A stretch of 64,000 nucleotides of DNA, taken from Desmodesmus armatus (taxonomy: Eukaryota; Chlorophyta; Chlorophyceae; Sphaeropleales; Scenedesmaceae). Below, one piece after another: positions 26,001 to 37,666 of the stretch (its first letter is position 1; every line of letters starts with the position of its first letter). The stretch spans positions 98,193-162,192 of the forward strand of contig VIIQ02000203.1 of NCBI GenBank assembly GCA_007449985.2, read 5' to 3'. The notes beneath the pieces were generated by a model. The model was not told where the DNA came from. It saw only the letters and a list, made by a program, of their open reading frames with translations, and did no database searches. Made by a program: the position numbers and the translations under genes.

Positions 26001-29000
26001 AATTGCCACTTGCTTTCAGGGGTGCTGGCTGCCAGGTTGGCCTTCTCTGTGCTGAAGCTGCACATGGCTTTGGGGGACAGGGGGATGGGCTGGGGTTGAG
26101 GCATACATGCAGCTGGTGGGGCTATCTGCAGCATCCATTCTTGTGGCTGCAGCCTGGACTGAAGGGTGTGGGGGTCAAAATCACCTTGCAATTTCAGGCA
26201 CTTTTTGAGGGGGTCACCCCCAGGGTTGCACTTGCATGCATTGATGGTTGCAGTGATTGGCAGAGCCTGTCATGCAACTGCTCTGGTAGTGCACCTCTTC
26301 AGCTGTGTGGTGGTGGGTACTGATGACAAAGCTGATGTTCTAGCTTGTGAGTGCTACTGTGTCAGTCACATTGAGCACAAACTTTTGTCCCTAGGTGTGC
26401 GCCACTGGTGGATTTTCCTCATTGGTCCCTGCAAGGTGTCCTTGCATCTGAGGTGGGGCAGCACCCTGCTGTTGGTATATGCCTGCTGTTGTCCCTCATG
26501 GTGTGATGGGTGTGCTGGCTTCCCCCTGTGAGTGGCTGGATTGATTGCAAGCATGTTCGATTTTGGCCACTTTTTGACCATCTTGGTGGGTGACATGGGC
26601 GCACGGGGCGACTGTTTTCTTCTGCCAGTGGTAAAGCCACCAACAACCCTTGAGGCTGTCACATGTGTGCTTCTGATGCTCCCCACTGTGCTGCTTCCTA
26701 TCACTCTTTGTAGCTGTGCTGCTGCTGCTTTGTGAGATACTACAAGCAAAATGCAGGCTTTAGGGGTGCACTGTGGGGGTCAGCCAAGTTGAGGTAAAAA
26801 GCTGCCAGCTGCAACAGCAACAAAGACAAGCAGTTTTACATTCATAAATAAGACCACTGCACCTGCTACTGATTGGCACCAACAGCTTACCCACAGGGGT
26901 TGGTGGCAGCAATGGGCGGCGGCAGCGGTTTGGGGTGCCGGGGGGCTGGGTGTGGCGCACACTTAGGGACAAAAGTTTTTACGACCGACACAAATTCCCT
27001 GTCACCCCAAGACAGCAGCAGTTTCCGTTGATGTTCGGTATTTGAACGTTTCTCAGCTTTCCCATTGCACTACTGTAGTGCGTTGGCCAAGGTGGTCAGC
27101 GCGGTGTTTTGTGGTGCGTGCAGCCGGCGATCGAGACTACCCCCCCCCACCCGGTTGATGCCACGCGCGCGCCTAGCCTTAGCCTTAGCCGCACGCCGCA
27201 CCAGCACCAAGCACCTAGCTCCTCTGCCTATACCTTCCTTATTGATGGGGTGGTGGGAGCCTTGGGGTGCCTGCTCAGCTTCCACCAGCCTGTGGCCTGT
27301 TGTGTGTGTGTTCCAGAGGTGAAATTGCCACTTGCTTTCAGGGGTGCTGGCTGCCAGGTTGGCCTTCTCTGTGCTGAAGCTGCACATGGCTTTGGGGGAC
27401 AGGGGGATGGGCTGGGGTTGAGGCATACATGCAGCTGGTGGGGCTATCTGCAGCATCCATTCTTGTGGCTGCAGCCTGGACTGAAGGGTGTGGGGGTCAA
27501 AATCACCTTGCAATTTCAGGCACTTTTTGAGGGGGTCACCCCCAGGGTTGCACTTGCATGCATTGATGGTTGCAGTGATTGGCAGAGCCTGTCATGCAAC
27601 TGCTCTGGTAGTGCACCTCTTCAGCTGTGTGGTGGTGGGTACTGATGACAAAGCTGATGTTCTAGCTTGTGAGTGCTACTGTGTCAGTCACATTGAGCAC
27701 AAACTTTTGTCCCTAGGTGTGCGCCACTGGTGGATTTTCCTCATTGGTCCCTGCAAGGTGTCCTTGCATCTGAGGTGGGGCAGCACCCTGCTGTTGGTAT
27801 ATGCCTGCTGTTGTCCCTCATGGTGTGATGGGTGTGCTGGCTTCCCCCTGTGAGTGGCTGGATTGATTGCAAGCATGTTCGATTTTGGCCACTTTTTGAC
27901 CATCTTGGTGGGTGACATGGGCGCACGGGGCGACTGTTTTCTTCTGCCAGTGGTAAAGCCACCAACAACCCTTGAGGCTGTCACATGTGTGCTTCTGATG
28001 CTCCCCACTGTGCTGCTTCCTATCACTCTTTGTAGCTGTGCTGCTGCTGCTTTGTGAGATACTACAAGCAAAATGCAGGCTTTAGGGGTGCACTGTGGGG
28101 GTCAGCCAAGTTGAGGTAAAAAGCTGCCAGCTGCAACAGCAACAAAGACAAGCAGTTTTACATTCATAAATAAGACCACTGCACCTGCTACTGATTGGCA
28201 CCAACAGCTTACCCACAGGGGTTGGTGGCAGCAATGGGCGGCGGCAGCGGTTTGGGGTGCCGGGGGGCTGGGTGTGGCGCACACTTAGGGACAAAAGTTT
28301 TTACGACCGACACAAATTCCCTGTCACCCCAAGACAGCAGCAGTTTCCGTTGATGTTCGGTATTTGAACGTTTCTCAGCTTTCCCATTGCACTACTGTAG
28401 TGCGTTGGCCAAGGTGGTCAGCGCGGTGTTTTGTGGTGCGTGCAGCCGGCGATCGAGACTACCCCCCCCCCACCCGGTTGATGCCACGCGCGCGCCTAGC
28501 CTTAGCCTTAGCCGCACGCCGCACCAGCACCAAGCACCTAGCTCCTCTGCCTATACCTTCCTTATTGATGGGGTGGTGGGAGCCTTGGGGTGCCTGCTCA
28601 GCTTCCACCAGCCTGTGGCCTGTTGTGTGTGTGTTCCAGAGGTGAAATTGCCACTTGCTTTCAGGGGTGCTGGCTGCCAGGTTGGCCTTCTCTGTGCTGA
28701 AGCTGCACATGGCTTTGGGGGACAGGGGGATGGGCTGGGGTTGAGGCATACATGCAGCTGGTGGGGCTATCTGCAGCATCCATTCTTGTGGCTGCAGCCT
28801 GGACTGAAGGGTGTGGGGGTCAAAATCACCTTGCAATTTCAGGCACTTTTTGAGGGGGTCACCCCCAGGGTTGCACTTGCATGCATTGATGGTTGCAGTG
28901 ATTGGCAGAGCCTGTCATGCAACTGCTCTGGTAGTGCACCTCTTCAGCTGTGTGGTGGTGGGTACTGATGACAAAGCTGATGTTCTAGCTTGTGAGTGCT

Positions 29001-29191
29001 ACTGTGTCAGTCACATTGAGCACAAACTTTTGTCCCTAGGTGTACACACAGCCACACCCAACGCTCCCCCATACATATTGCCGGGCATTGTTCCCACCCA
29101 CCTTCATGAGTTCAATCATGCTGCCTGGTCCCGCCTTGAGGTTGTAGCCACCAGAGTCAAAGGTCAGGCCTTTGCCAACGATGGCAATCTG

Positions 29192-29235
<44 letters not shown>

Positions 29236-32200
29236 TGCCATGAGCCATTCCCGGCTCAGTGTAACACAGGACATACGGCACTGAAGACAGGCTGCAAGAC
29301 ACCCGAAGTGTAAAAGGAGAAGCAGTAGTGCCCGTGATAAAAGCAGGTCCACTAATGTTCTGACACAGTCAGCGTACATGCTGGGGTGTGCCGATGTGCC
29401 AGTACACTGTGTTGGTACCGTACCTGTGACAGCAGTGGCTTCTTACCTTCTTCTTGACCTCCCCCTTGGGTTTGTATGTGAGGTGGATGAAGGCTGGTGG
29501 CTCCATGCTGGCCTCAGCCACACCCAGGTAGCAACCCATGCCCATGGACGCACATGCAGCTGCATCCAGCACCTAGTGCGGGTGGGAGGGGGGCGGCAGC
29601 AGCCAAGTCCAAAGGTGAATGCAGCATCACAAAGTTGATGAGAAGAGCACCTTTGGTGCAACGGAGGGCACAAGTACAAGAGCAAGGGAGGCCCCGGGGA
29701 CTTGAGGAGTGTGTTTGCCGGCATGCCCATAACCGCAAAGCATGCAGCGTCTTGCAACCTATTGCAAAATAGGAGGGAGGTGGGCGCCGTTTCAACCACA
29801 ATGAATCAACTGGATGTCAAGGAGAAAAGGTCAGCAATGCCGATCAGGCTGACAATTGTGCTATACTGGAAAGGGAAAGCTGTAGGTCACAGAGCGCCAT
29901 ATGCCATGATTGTCTCAGACAAAACTCAACGCCCACCGCAAGGTTGTAAGTTGAAGGGTGGGGAGGAATGGCTGCATCCTGGCCTCAACCACACCCAAAT
30001 AGCAGCCCGGGCGGGGGGGGGGGGGGGGTGAGAGAACCTGGCACACGTGTTTGCTGAGAGCCTGCAAGGCTGCTGTGTCTGTATGGTTGTTGCTGCAAGT
30101 CTGCTGGAACAGCAGGTGGCTGTTTGTCAGGAAGGGATTTGGCCATGCCCATCTATAGAGGCACACGCAGCAGCATCCAGCACCAGCGGCAAGCAAGTGG
30201 GGCCCCGAGTCACTGCCACACAGAGTTATTACTAAATGATGGTTACTGGCGGGCAGACGCGCCCGAGTCCACCCCAGTCCGCTGTAGCAAGTCTGATTCA
30301 AGGCGCACACTTGCACATTACTCTGGCCATTCTGCTTGCAGAGTGGAAAGTTGCTTTCCCCTCAGCATGCAGACTACCCGTAGTGACATGCAAGGTGCTA
30401 AGCGGCTGCCTCATGCACACCGCAGTTGGCCATGAGTGATAAGCCAGTCACTGCGGGGTCACAACTGATGAATAATTTCACCTGGCCCACCCTGGTGGAC
30501 AATGCCATCTGCTGGGTGGATAAAACATCCATAAAACACCAACATCATCCCCTGCAGCTCCCTGTCAAAATGTACCCACAACTCAGGGGCAGCACGCTTG
30601 GCCCTCCCGACTGGCTGCCTGGTTGTGCATATGGGTTGTAGCCTCGCTTTGACACATGCTGCTCAGGGGCCCAGCCAATGGATGGTCACCTTGCCCCTCC
30701 GCCCCCTGCCCCTATACCGCAACGACCGTTGTTCTCCCCCTCCCGTCCTCTAGCCCTTGACAGCTAAACACCTCCTTTGATAGTGGCACAGCCAATCTGT
30801 ACGGTGCCAAGGTAGGATTCCCGTGAATGATGTCACGTCCAAATAGCCATGCGGGGATCTACTACAGCATCACATGACTGTTGAATCCTTGTGTGACATG
30901 GCAGAGGCCCCAGTAACAAAGGCCAATGTTGGTACAATTGGCAGCTGAAGGGGCTCACTAAGTCCAGGGCCAAGGGTACGTTCCCCTAGTACGATCCCCG
31001 CTGCTCTGGGTGTCGCTGAGGCCAAAATGTACTTATCCCCCCCCCCTTTGGGGTGGGGGGGGGCATCAACCATGTCGGGGCTCAGATCCAGACGAGGCGG
31101 ACAGACAGCAACGTTCAGGTTGTCTTGACAAACCAAAACCCCAAAATACTCAACCGTACAGCCCCAATATTCAGCTAGGTAGTGTATGAGCTATGCAGGC
31201 AGTGTGTGTGGAGAGGGAGGGGGGGGGGGGCATGCAGCGGCAGATAATCAGTAAAGTCAAACCTAAATACTGCACACCCCATACTGCACGCCGTTGACGC
31301 CCTAGCGTACCTCAAGGCTGAAGCTGTCTGGCGCCTTGGCTGCGATCTCTGCTGCTGCTGCTGCCAGGTGTTGGGGGGTGCACACATTGGGGGGAGCCTC
31401 AACAAGGTACCTGCAGGCACATAGGAGCAGCGTCGACACACGTTAACAACATGATCACAGCTGTTGTAGTGTGTTGGGGACAAAATGATGGGGCAAGGAG
31501 TGTCAAACAGGTACCTGCAGACCAGTGAATTTACTATGTTCAAAGTATGCATGCCTCACAACATGCATGCCGTGTGTATGCCCGCGCCAACTGGGCTCAG
31601 TGCAAGCTGCACTGCTTGACCCCAGCCCCTCAAGCTTGCACCCCTGCTGATACACGTCCCCACTCACACCCCCACCTGTCACACCTGATGCTTGTCACCC
31701 CCCCTCCCCCTGCCATTCATGAACACATCTTCACCCTTCCAACCATAAAAGAAGCCTTTAAGTTGCGCACCTTGTCAAGAAGTTGCCTGCTGCTGCTGCT
31801 GCTGCTGCCCCTGCAGCTGCATTCCCCTCGCCCAGCCCCATCAGGTCGACATCCTGCAGATGCACTGTCATACCCCCCCCCCTCCCCCCCTGTCACACCT
31901 GCTGCACGTCACCCGTCCCCCTGACCCCCCCCCCCTCCAGCACAACCAACTCACAACTTGTCGCGTTGCGCGCATAAGAGTAATGCATGTGCCTCACCCC
32001 CCCCCCCCCCCGCCCCCTTTATAAGGACCGCCTGGCCCACCTTGTCAAGAAGTTGCCTGCTGCCACTGCTGCTCCCGCCTTGACTGCGTCTGCAGCTGCA
32101 TTCCCCTTGCCCAGCCCGACTAGGTGGACGTCCTTCAGCTTAGATGGCTTGTTCTTCGACTTGAAGCGAGTGGACTCAAAGCTACCCGCCAACACACCTG

Positions 32201-34558
32201 TACGGGACATGGCAGCGGCATAGGTTGGTATCATGGTGAGTGTGTATGGGAGAGAAGAACCAAGCGTGCACGGACTTCTAGCGCTGCATGCTGATCTGTC
32301 CCAGCCTACTCCCGCACTTCAAAGTGTGTTCCCTGCTGCCTGATGCACTGTGCCGCTTCTTCAGGCTCCAAACCCCGTGCCTGCTGCAGGAATTGAACCC
32401 GCGATCTATACCAACTTCGTCAGCACACAAATCTGTGGTGAGGTTTGCGGCTGCGTTTGCCCCTTGCCATGCACTGCGCGGCTTTGTCAGACTCTAGAAC
32501 CCTGCCCGCTGCAGGGTTTGAACCTGCAACCCATGCCGGTGTCCATACACAGCAGTAGCACTACCCACTGTGGTGAGCTTTGCAGCTGCGGTTGCCCCTT
32601 GCCCTTCACTGTGCAAACAAAACAAAGGGATCCAGACTCTGATACCATATTTCTACGTCCTTGGCATCACCCACCTGTGGTGAGCTTTGCAGCTGCGGTG
32701 GCCGCGTCCCCTGGTGTTGCCAGCAGAGCCAACCCCGCTGATGCCACCTTTTCAGCCTTTGCCAGCTTGGCCAGCGCAGCTCCAGCAGCCTGCAGGAATA
32801 GAGCTGGAATGAATGAACAAATGTATATGGAGACATCTGTGCGAACGAGGGGCAACCCTTCCCACATGATGCATTCAGCAGGTAGCCGCCCGCAGCCTGA
32901 GTTAGCCCATGAGCCCGTGCATCCGGGAGGTGGCTGTCTGACGGCTAATACAGCCCATAGGGTTTAGGGTTTAGGTTTAGGGCTTAGGGTTTAACCCTAA
33001 ACCTAAACCCTAAACCCATGTGACCCCCCCCCCCCCACACACACACACCTGGTAGGGGCTGGCTCCCCACTTTGCCTCCTTCGCCAAGTCCTCAGCCTTG
33101 CCTAGCCCCAGCAACGCGACGTACTTGGGGCCGCTGCCGCCCACCCTCATCGCCTTGCTGGCGCTGCCCTGCTTGCCCTCGAAATCTCCACCAGTCAGCA
33201 GCTCAGCCAGTGCCCCCTGCAGGGACTTGTCCAGCTGCTGGAGGGGCTCTGACTTAATGGTGACTGTCTTCTCAAGAGCATCCTTGTCACCTGGAGAGCA
33301 GAGGGGGGGGGGGAGAGGGGGGATGGGGGGATTCATTTATGGTCATAAAGTTTTCTTGCTGCAGCCTTGTCAGCAGCTCTGCCAATGCGCCCTGCAGCGA
33401 ATTGTCCAGCTGCTGCAGGGGCTCAGATTTGAAGGTGACTGTCTTCTCAGGAGCGTCCTTGTCACCTGAAGAGCAGAAGGGGAGTGGGAAAGGGGGGCAG
33501 GGGTTGTGGTTTATTCATCCACGTTATCACACCTTGACACTGGATCCCGCTATTGCAGCCTTGTCAGCAGCTCTGCCAGTGCGCCATGTAATGAAGCAGC
33601 TGCTGCAGGGGTTTTCGATTGATGGTTACAGTCTTTCTGGGGTACCCTTGTCACCTGAACAAAGCGGGTGCGGGGCAGTTGGAGGGGGATGGGAGTGCAT
33701 GAGCGTGGTGAACTTCCACCATGAGAGATCTTCATCAACCTCGAGCCTTCCATACTGCCACTCCCATTCTGGCAAAGGTCCCATCATAAACCCCTGAAAG
33801 ATGTGACTGCCAGTACCACCCCCCCCCCCCCACGCGCACCCCCCCCCCCCCCCCGTCCTGCCAATGCAACATCTCTCACCCCCATCCCCGCTCCCTCACC
33901 CCCGCTCCCTCACCCCCCTCCCAAACCTCCACCCTCAACCTGATGTGTGCAGGTCGTCAGACGTCACTGCCACTGCCAGCAGGTCAGCCCTTTGCCCTAC
34001 CTCCATCCCTGCGTTCATGCTGCCACTCCCCGCCGTCCCAGCTCTGCCATAGCCCACTCAAGCACACCTGCTGTCTGCCGGTCATCTGCAATTACATTGC
34101 CATGATATTATATTATATTATATTATATTATATTATATTATATTATATTATATTATATTATATTATATTATTATATTATATTATATTATATTCAGCCACT
34201 GCCAGCAGGTCAACCAGTTTGGCCCTACCTCCGACAACCCTTCACTGCAATTTCCACCTGCCCCTCGCTCTTTCAAGCCCCCTGTTGAAACAACCCTGAT
34301 GTTTGAAGGTCCCCTGCTGTTTACAGCAACTGCCAGCAGGTGTCCCGCTGCCACCCTCACCTCCACCCTCCCTTCATACTCCCCCCCCCCTTCACACTGC
34401 CCCCCCCCCCCCCCTGCCCCCTCTTGCGCATTGTCTTTCGCACCTGTTGTATGAAGGTCGTCAGACGTTACTGCCACTGCCAGCAGGTCACCCTTCCAGC
34501 TGTTGGGGCTGTCAGCCACCATACTGACTGTGGGGAGGCCCTCAGGCTCCAGGGACAC
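17032..34558 (-). CDS. LAP: Leucyl aminopeptidase, M17 family (last exon not found)
   Basis: M17 enzymes are two-metal aminopeptidases; plant forms are often plastidic. Twelve exons were read on the minus strand: 34558-34444 ([15 protein letters not shown]), 33290-33049 ([14 protein letters not shown]), 32789-32675, 32197-32041 ([11 protein letters not shown]), 31410-31311 ([16 protein letters not shown]), 29572-29447 ([10 protein letters not shown]), 29188-29102 ([17 protein letters not shown]), 20135-20061 ([13 protein letters not shown]), 19702-19599 ([13 protein letters not shown]), 19100-19031 ([13 protein letters not shown]), 17818-17614 ([12 protein letters not shown]) and 17126-17032 ([14 protein letters not shown]). 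Metal-site motifs [11 protein letters not shown] and the NTDAEGRL signature are intact and phases agree at every junction read. A transit-peptide exon upstream of 34558 and the C-terminal exon are missing from my reading. The intron 29101-20136 (about 9 kb) holds the composite array. Confidence 0.92.
17868..18205 (-). repeat. Three decayed copies of the aminopeptidase ATLTGAC exon start
   Basis: Upstream of the intact exon (17818-17614) are copies at about 17955-17868, 18085-18018 and 18200-18135. The nearest encodes [20 protein letters not shown] and then a stop after LFTSS. The next keeps [12 protein letters not shown], and the farthest only [13 protein letters not shown]. Decay rises with distance. 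Spacing is about 110-140 bp. Confidence 0.85.
18370..19025. other. Aminopeptidase intron with a possible unassigned ORF
   Basis: The intron between the TDAEGRL and ATLTGAC exons is about 1.2 kb and contains C-runs, CAG clusters and an open minus-strand frame (18760-19002, with [20 protein letters not shown]). M17 proteins have no such insert here and the flanking exons are in phase without it, so I treat it as intronic. Confidence 0.4.
19766..19918 (-). repeat. Copies of the ENMVAG aminopeptidase exon
   Basis: About 120 bp upstream of the intact exon (19702-19599), 19766-19822 repeats the bases encoding [15 protein letters not shown] with an adjoining CAG acceptor. A shorter piece lies near 19888-19916. 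Both lack the rest of the exon. Confidence 0.75.
20236..20511. repeat. Long hairpin, about 130-bp arms, in a LAP intron
   Basis: Left arm about 20236-20366 and right arm about 20379-20511 are reverse complements with scattered mismatches. Landmarks include GTAGCAGACTGCA / TGCAGTCTGCTAC, CCACAGCAGAGAGCAG / CTGCTCTCTGCTGTGG and CATGATGTACAACGC / GCGTTGTACATCATG. The loop is only about 12 bp. This is the longest foldback in the window and would be transcribed inside the aminopeptidase pre-mRNA. Confidence 0.88.
20649..21863 (+). mobile_element. First, long form of the TIR element
   Basis: This copy runs from the left TIR to the right TIR (about 21845-21863). It contains about 470 bp (20680-21120) that the later copies lack; they go from the left TIR straight to the shared core. 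It may be the least-deleted member from which shorter copies arose. Confidence 0.6.
24507..25636. repeat. Directly doubled 565-bp spacer with its own inverted ends
   Basis: The spacer starts TGTGCGCCAC and ends GTGTGGCGCACA, an imperfect terminal inverted repeat. Between other cores it is single; here two copies (24507-25071 and 25072-25636) abut head to tail with no core between them. This raises one period from about 1323 to 1888 bp. Confidence 0.85.
29196..29234. repeat. CAG tract at a LAP exon edge
   Basis: About 13 CAG units begin a few bases from the acceptor of the [11 protein letters not shown] exon (which starts at 29188 on the minus strand). On the minus strand this is a CTG tract forming part of the pre-acceptor region. 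Confidence 0.85.
29940..30010 (-). repeat. Copy of part of the [10 protein letters not shown] aminopeptidase exon
   Basis: The bases encoding GCYLGVVEA and the following residues recur upstream of the intact exon (29572-29447), with substitutions and a G-run in place of the rest. The remainder of 29580-31300 shows no other exon. Confidence 0.65.
31770..31857 (-). repeat. Copy of the 3' half of the FESTRFKSK aminopeptidase exon
   Basis: 31770-31857 repeats the end of exon 32197-32041: the sequence for GNFLTR with its AAG/GTG donor, and upstream a CTG-expanded run in place of the ADAVKAGAA coding sequence. It lies downstream of the real exon in transcript order. Confidence 0.75.
32380..32600 (-). 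repeat. Exon-end copies linked to tRNA B-box-like sequences
   Basis: The 3' edge of exon 32789-32675 (GCAGCTGCAAAGCTCACCAC on the minus strand) recurs near 32437-32460 and 32568-32590. Before each copy, also on the minus strand, is a B-box-like motif: GGGTTCAATTCC near 32390-32402 and GGTTCAAACCC near 32513-32524. The combined unit of about 130 bp looks like a tRNA-derived piece caught in the exon-edge duplication. Confidence 0.55.
32959..33017. repeat. Head-to-head interstitial telomeric repeats
   Basis: About four or five TTTAGGG-type units are followed directly by about three CCCTAAA units, meeting at GGGTTTAACCCTAAA. The orientation (G-rich then C-rich on one strand) is that of two telomere ends joined. 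It lies in a LAP intron, 32 bp from the 33049 exon edge. Confidence 0.92.
33355..33657 (-). repeat. Two upstream copies of the start of the LAP N-terminal exon
   Basis: Copies at about 33467-33355 and 33657-33556 repeat the acceptor and first third of exon 33290-33049 ([20 protein letters not shown]). The nearer is in frame through [10 protein letters not shown]; the farther has indels. Both then diverge into intron sequence. Confidence 0.85.
33945..34345 (-). repeat. Copies of the end of the [10 protein letters not shown] exon
   Basis: Bases encoding DLLAVAV and the following donor region recur at about 33945-33985, 34190-34215 and 34290-34340, downstream of the intact exon (34558-34444). 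Only 20-45 bp of exon is kept in each. Confidence 0.7.
34106..34193. repeat. (ATATT)n microsatellite
   Basis: A pentanucleotide ATATT tract of about 85 bp, the only strongly AT-rich stretch in the window, sits in the first recognised LAP intron between two exon-end copies. Confidence 0.95.
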
Positions 34559-34559
34559 C

Positions 34560-36020
34560 TGAACAACAGCAACAACGGCAGCAGCCCTGGCAGAGTGAGT
34601 GGCGGCAGCAGCAGCAGCCCACACCAAGCTGCAGTAGAGGGCACTAAGGAACTTTCTGGCAGTCAGCAGTATTACTGCCCCTGCTCCTGCCCAAGCCAGC
34701 AAGGCAACATGTCCCAGAGCAGTTGCAGCACGAGTCAGTGCTGCTGCTGGGTTGCTGGGTTGCCCCCACCACTGACGTGTTACCGGTTATGGTCTACAGC
34801 TGCTGCTCCAAATTGCTGTTGCTGGGTCTGCTGGGTGTTGCAGATTGCTGTACTGGATGCTGCTGCTGGCACATGCAGGAGACACAATGGAACTGCCATG
34901 GTGAGGCAGGACATCGGAGGTACCAATCCCACATGCTGCGGCTGTGCTGCTATTGATGCTGCTGCTGCTGCTGCAAAGTAGGATGGGATCACTCTCAGAA
35001 AACACGATCTGAGGAAGACTCCTGCCCGTCCCCACCTTTTCAAAGCCAGGCACCTTTGCGACTGGGTGAGCGTGTGCTGCAACACTGCTGGTGCTGTAGC
35101 CACCTGCACTCCAACAGCAGTACAGAAACACAGGAAGGGAGCATGGGACAAGCAAGCTGGCAGTGCTCTTGACACCCTCACAACGACGGCCCATCCCTGT
35201 GGCACTGCGCAACCCTGCTGAAACTGCTGCCAACTGTCGGATGCAGATAGCAGCGACAGAGTGCGCATAGCACCGTCAGAATGCTACTGCTGCTGTTGCT
35301 GCTGCTGCTTCTGAAGCTGCTGGAATGGTTGGGAGTTAAAAAGGAGTGACACAGTGCATGCTCTGCAGTGCTGCTCACCATTGCGCCTCATCTGCCCGCC
35401 GCTGCTGAATGCTGCCCGGAGCTGCCTGCACAATACAGCAGCGCAGATAGCGTTGCTGATCCCATTTGACACACTTGATATCTTCAATCAGCCTGATAGC
35501 ATGCTGGTGCTGTATGGAGAGGCAATTCGCCCAGACATAATGTGTCCATGGGGATCAAGCAGTAGCACCACACGCTAACCTCCCATCGCACAATCGGGCG
35601 TGAGGCCCATGAATATGTAGCGTTTGATCAGACTACCCACCTTTGCCTGTAGCTCAGGCCTCCTACACGATTGATTGTCCGCTGCAGCATGGCGCACAGG
35701 TGTAGATCTGAATTTGAGAAGACAGGAGAGGCACCTGCAACAGGTAAAGCGCTAACTGTCAACAGCCGTTGATTGCGAAGTGATAATGTTTAGTTCTCCA
35801 TGGCCCCGTGCTTCCAGGGTTTTGACTGTACAGGTGCCATGTGACAGGTGCCTTCGCCACAGATGGAACTGAGGCTTGCTTCCCATGGCTTGAATTTCTT
35901 GGATTGGGTGAGGTTTTACGTTCAAACAGCATAGGCACATACAACACATCCTCAACAGTATAATCTTGGTGCGGACAGAGTCGTGCCTGCAGCTGCAAAC
36001 TCTGTTTATGCATATGATTA
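34560..36020. other. Presumed 5' region of LAP and spacer
   Basis: A plastid or mitochondrial targeting exon for the aminopeptidase may lie here. Minus-strand frames at 34702-34560 (Ala-rich, running into the VSLEPEG exon) and 35268-34780 are open, but no start could be fixed. 35290-36020 shows nothing gene-like. Confidence 0.3.
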
Positions 36021-36039
36021 GGGTACATATATAGGGTAC

Positions 36040-36375
36040 AAGGTGCCATACAGGGTTATGAACATGCACGGCTGCCCTGCAGGGACAATGGCAGGCAAAC
36101 ACCGCATGGCTGTGTAGGTGGTTGAAGGGGGCACCTCTGTGCAGCCTCCACAACAAGTTTGAACTCTGTTTACCATATGATGGTACATGGTAGGCATATA
36201 ATTAAGTTACACAGATACATAGATACATAGATACATAGATACATAGATAGGGTACAAGCTGCCATACAGGGCATTGAACATGCACTGCTTCCCTACAGGG
36301 ACAAGGGCAGGTGAGCACCGCATGGTTGTGTAGGTTTGGTGAAGGGGGCACCTCTGTGCAGCCTCCACAACAAGC
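36040..36375. repeat. Direct repeat of about 120 bp with a microsatellite between
   Basis: 36043-36162 and 36259-36375 share GAACATGCAC, then CAGGGACAA, and a 3' part with GAAGGGGGCACCTCTGTGCA and CCTCCACAACAAG. An (ACATAGAT)n-like tract lies between (36214-36250). The remaining sequence to 36800 shows no gene. Confidence 0.8.
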
Positions 36376-36809
36376 AGCTGCAGTGTCACAGTACTACTCA
36401 ACTGAACAGAACACAGCGTACCAGGGACACAGATAGTGCCTGGTGGTCGGAAAAAGTGGGAACGCCCTGCATATGCCCACACCAGCCAGCCTGAGGTCGG
36501 CACACAAATGCACTACTGTATGGATGCATCCGCACGGTCTCAGCGCAACGGCCGCAACATGCCTTTGGCACCACGTGGCAACGTCAGGCGGCGTGCTGCA
36601 TCACACCCAAAGATGTGCACCCCGCAAGAGACACCACCTCAATGCCCAACAATAACTCAACATCCAGAAAAAATAACCATCGGGCAGGCCAGCATGTGAC
36701 GTAACCGCTGATGCAGCTTTCCCTCACCCGCACGATACACATCCCAGGGAAGCATAGTACGCGTTGTGCAACCAGCGGATAACCTGTCGGGCATGACACC
36801 ACCGACTCT

Positions 36810-36946
36810 CTACGTCGCCTGCCCGCCCTGCGATGTGATTGCCGCCAACGCAATCGTGCTCATTGCATGCAGTGCCTCCAGCATGCTGCCCTCTGCAGCA
36901 CAGTGAGCCTTCACACGCATCTCCGCCTGCAGATACTGCAGCAGCA

Positions 36947-36996
<50 letters not shown>

Positions 36997-37166
36997 GGGC
37001 CTGGGGTGCTGCTGTTGCTGCGGCTGCGTGCAATAGCCGGTAGTGCGATCGCACTCATGTCGTTGAGTGCCGCGACCACGACGCTGTCGGCAGCACAGCG
37101 CAGCTTGACACGCATCTCATGCCCCAGATATTGCTGCAACAACTGCTGAGGATCTGACAGCTGCTC

Positions 37167-37200
<34 letters not shown>

Positions 37201-37251
37201 GCCGGCTGCGGCTGCTGTGGTTGCAGTGGCTGCGGCTGCGGCTGCGGCTGC

Positions 37252-37317
<66 letters not shown>

Positions 37318-37646
37318 GGCTGCTCTGACTGGGTGCCAGTCAGTTCTGTAGCAGCTGCTGCCGTGGCTGTGCTGCCTTGTAACTGCTGGTCAGCAGCAGC
37401 AGCTGCTGCAGCGCTGTGGGGACGCTTCCTGCCAGTGAGCCCTCGGCGACGCGAAGCACGGCCACCTGCCGCACCAGCCGCCGCCGCTGCTGCTGCTGCT
37501 GCTGCAGCCGGTGTTGATGGCAGCGGCGTCTGAGGAGCTACAGCTGCAGGGGATGCTGGCTGTAGCGCTGCTGCATCTGCCAGTGGTGCTCCTAGCTGTG
37601 TGTGCACCACACTATCCAGGCTGTCATCTGTTGTTGCTGCCGCCAC
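36810..37646 (-). CDS. Polyglutamine ORF with a duplicated 37-residue motif
   Basis: This frame starts without an ATG (first codon shown is GTG), so it must be an internal part of a gene if real. It is Ala/Gln-rich, has a basic patch RASRRRGLTGRKRP near residue 65-80 that could be a nuclear localisation signal, and three CTG/CAG-encoded glutamine runs. Two related blocks follow glutamine runs: LLQQYLGHEMRVKLRCAA and LLLQYLQAEMRVKAHCAA, each continuing to MS-IAL-AI. About 22 of 37 residues agree although the DNA has diverged more freely. That argues for real coding. It lies just downstream of the stop of the next gene, so it could also be a frameshifted extension of that protein. Confidence 0.4.
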
Positions 37647-37666
37647 AGCAGGGGCCAGGTGGAGTG

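Larger units (their letters stand above)
20649..29042. mobile_element. Nested tandem array of a TIR element inside a LAP intron
   Basis: The array begins with CACTTAGGGACAAAAGTTT at 20649 and ends with AAACTTTTGTCCCTAGGTG at 29042; these are inverted repeats. A TA dinucleotide flanks both ends (20647-20648 and 29043-29044), and the outer flanks resemble a nearby sequence at 20470-20520 without the insert. The TIR and TA target fit a non-autonomous Tc1/mariner-like element. Inside, six near-identical cores start near 21121, 22446, 23769, 25657, 26981 and 28303. They are separated by 565-bp spacers, giving a period of 1322-1325 bp. No transposase is visible. The 193-, 127- and 121-codon frames repeat because the DNA repeats. 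Confidence 0.85.
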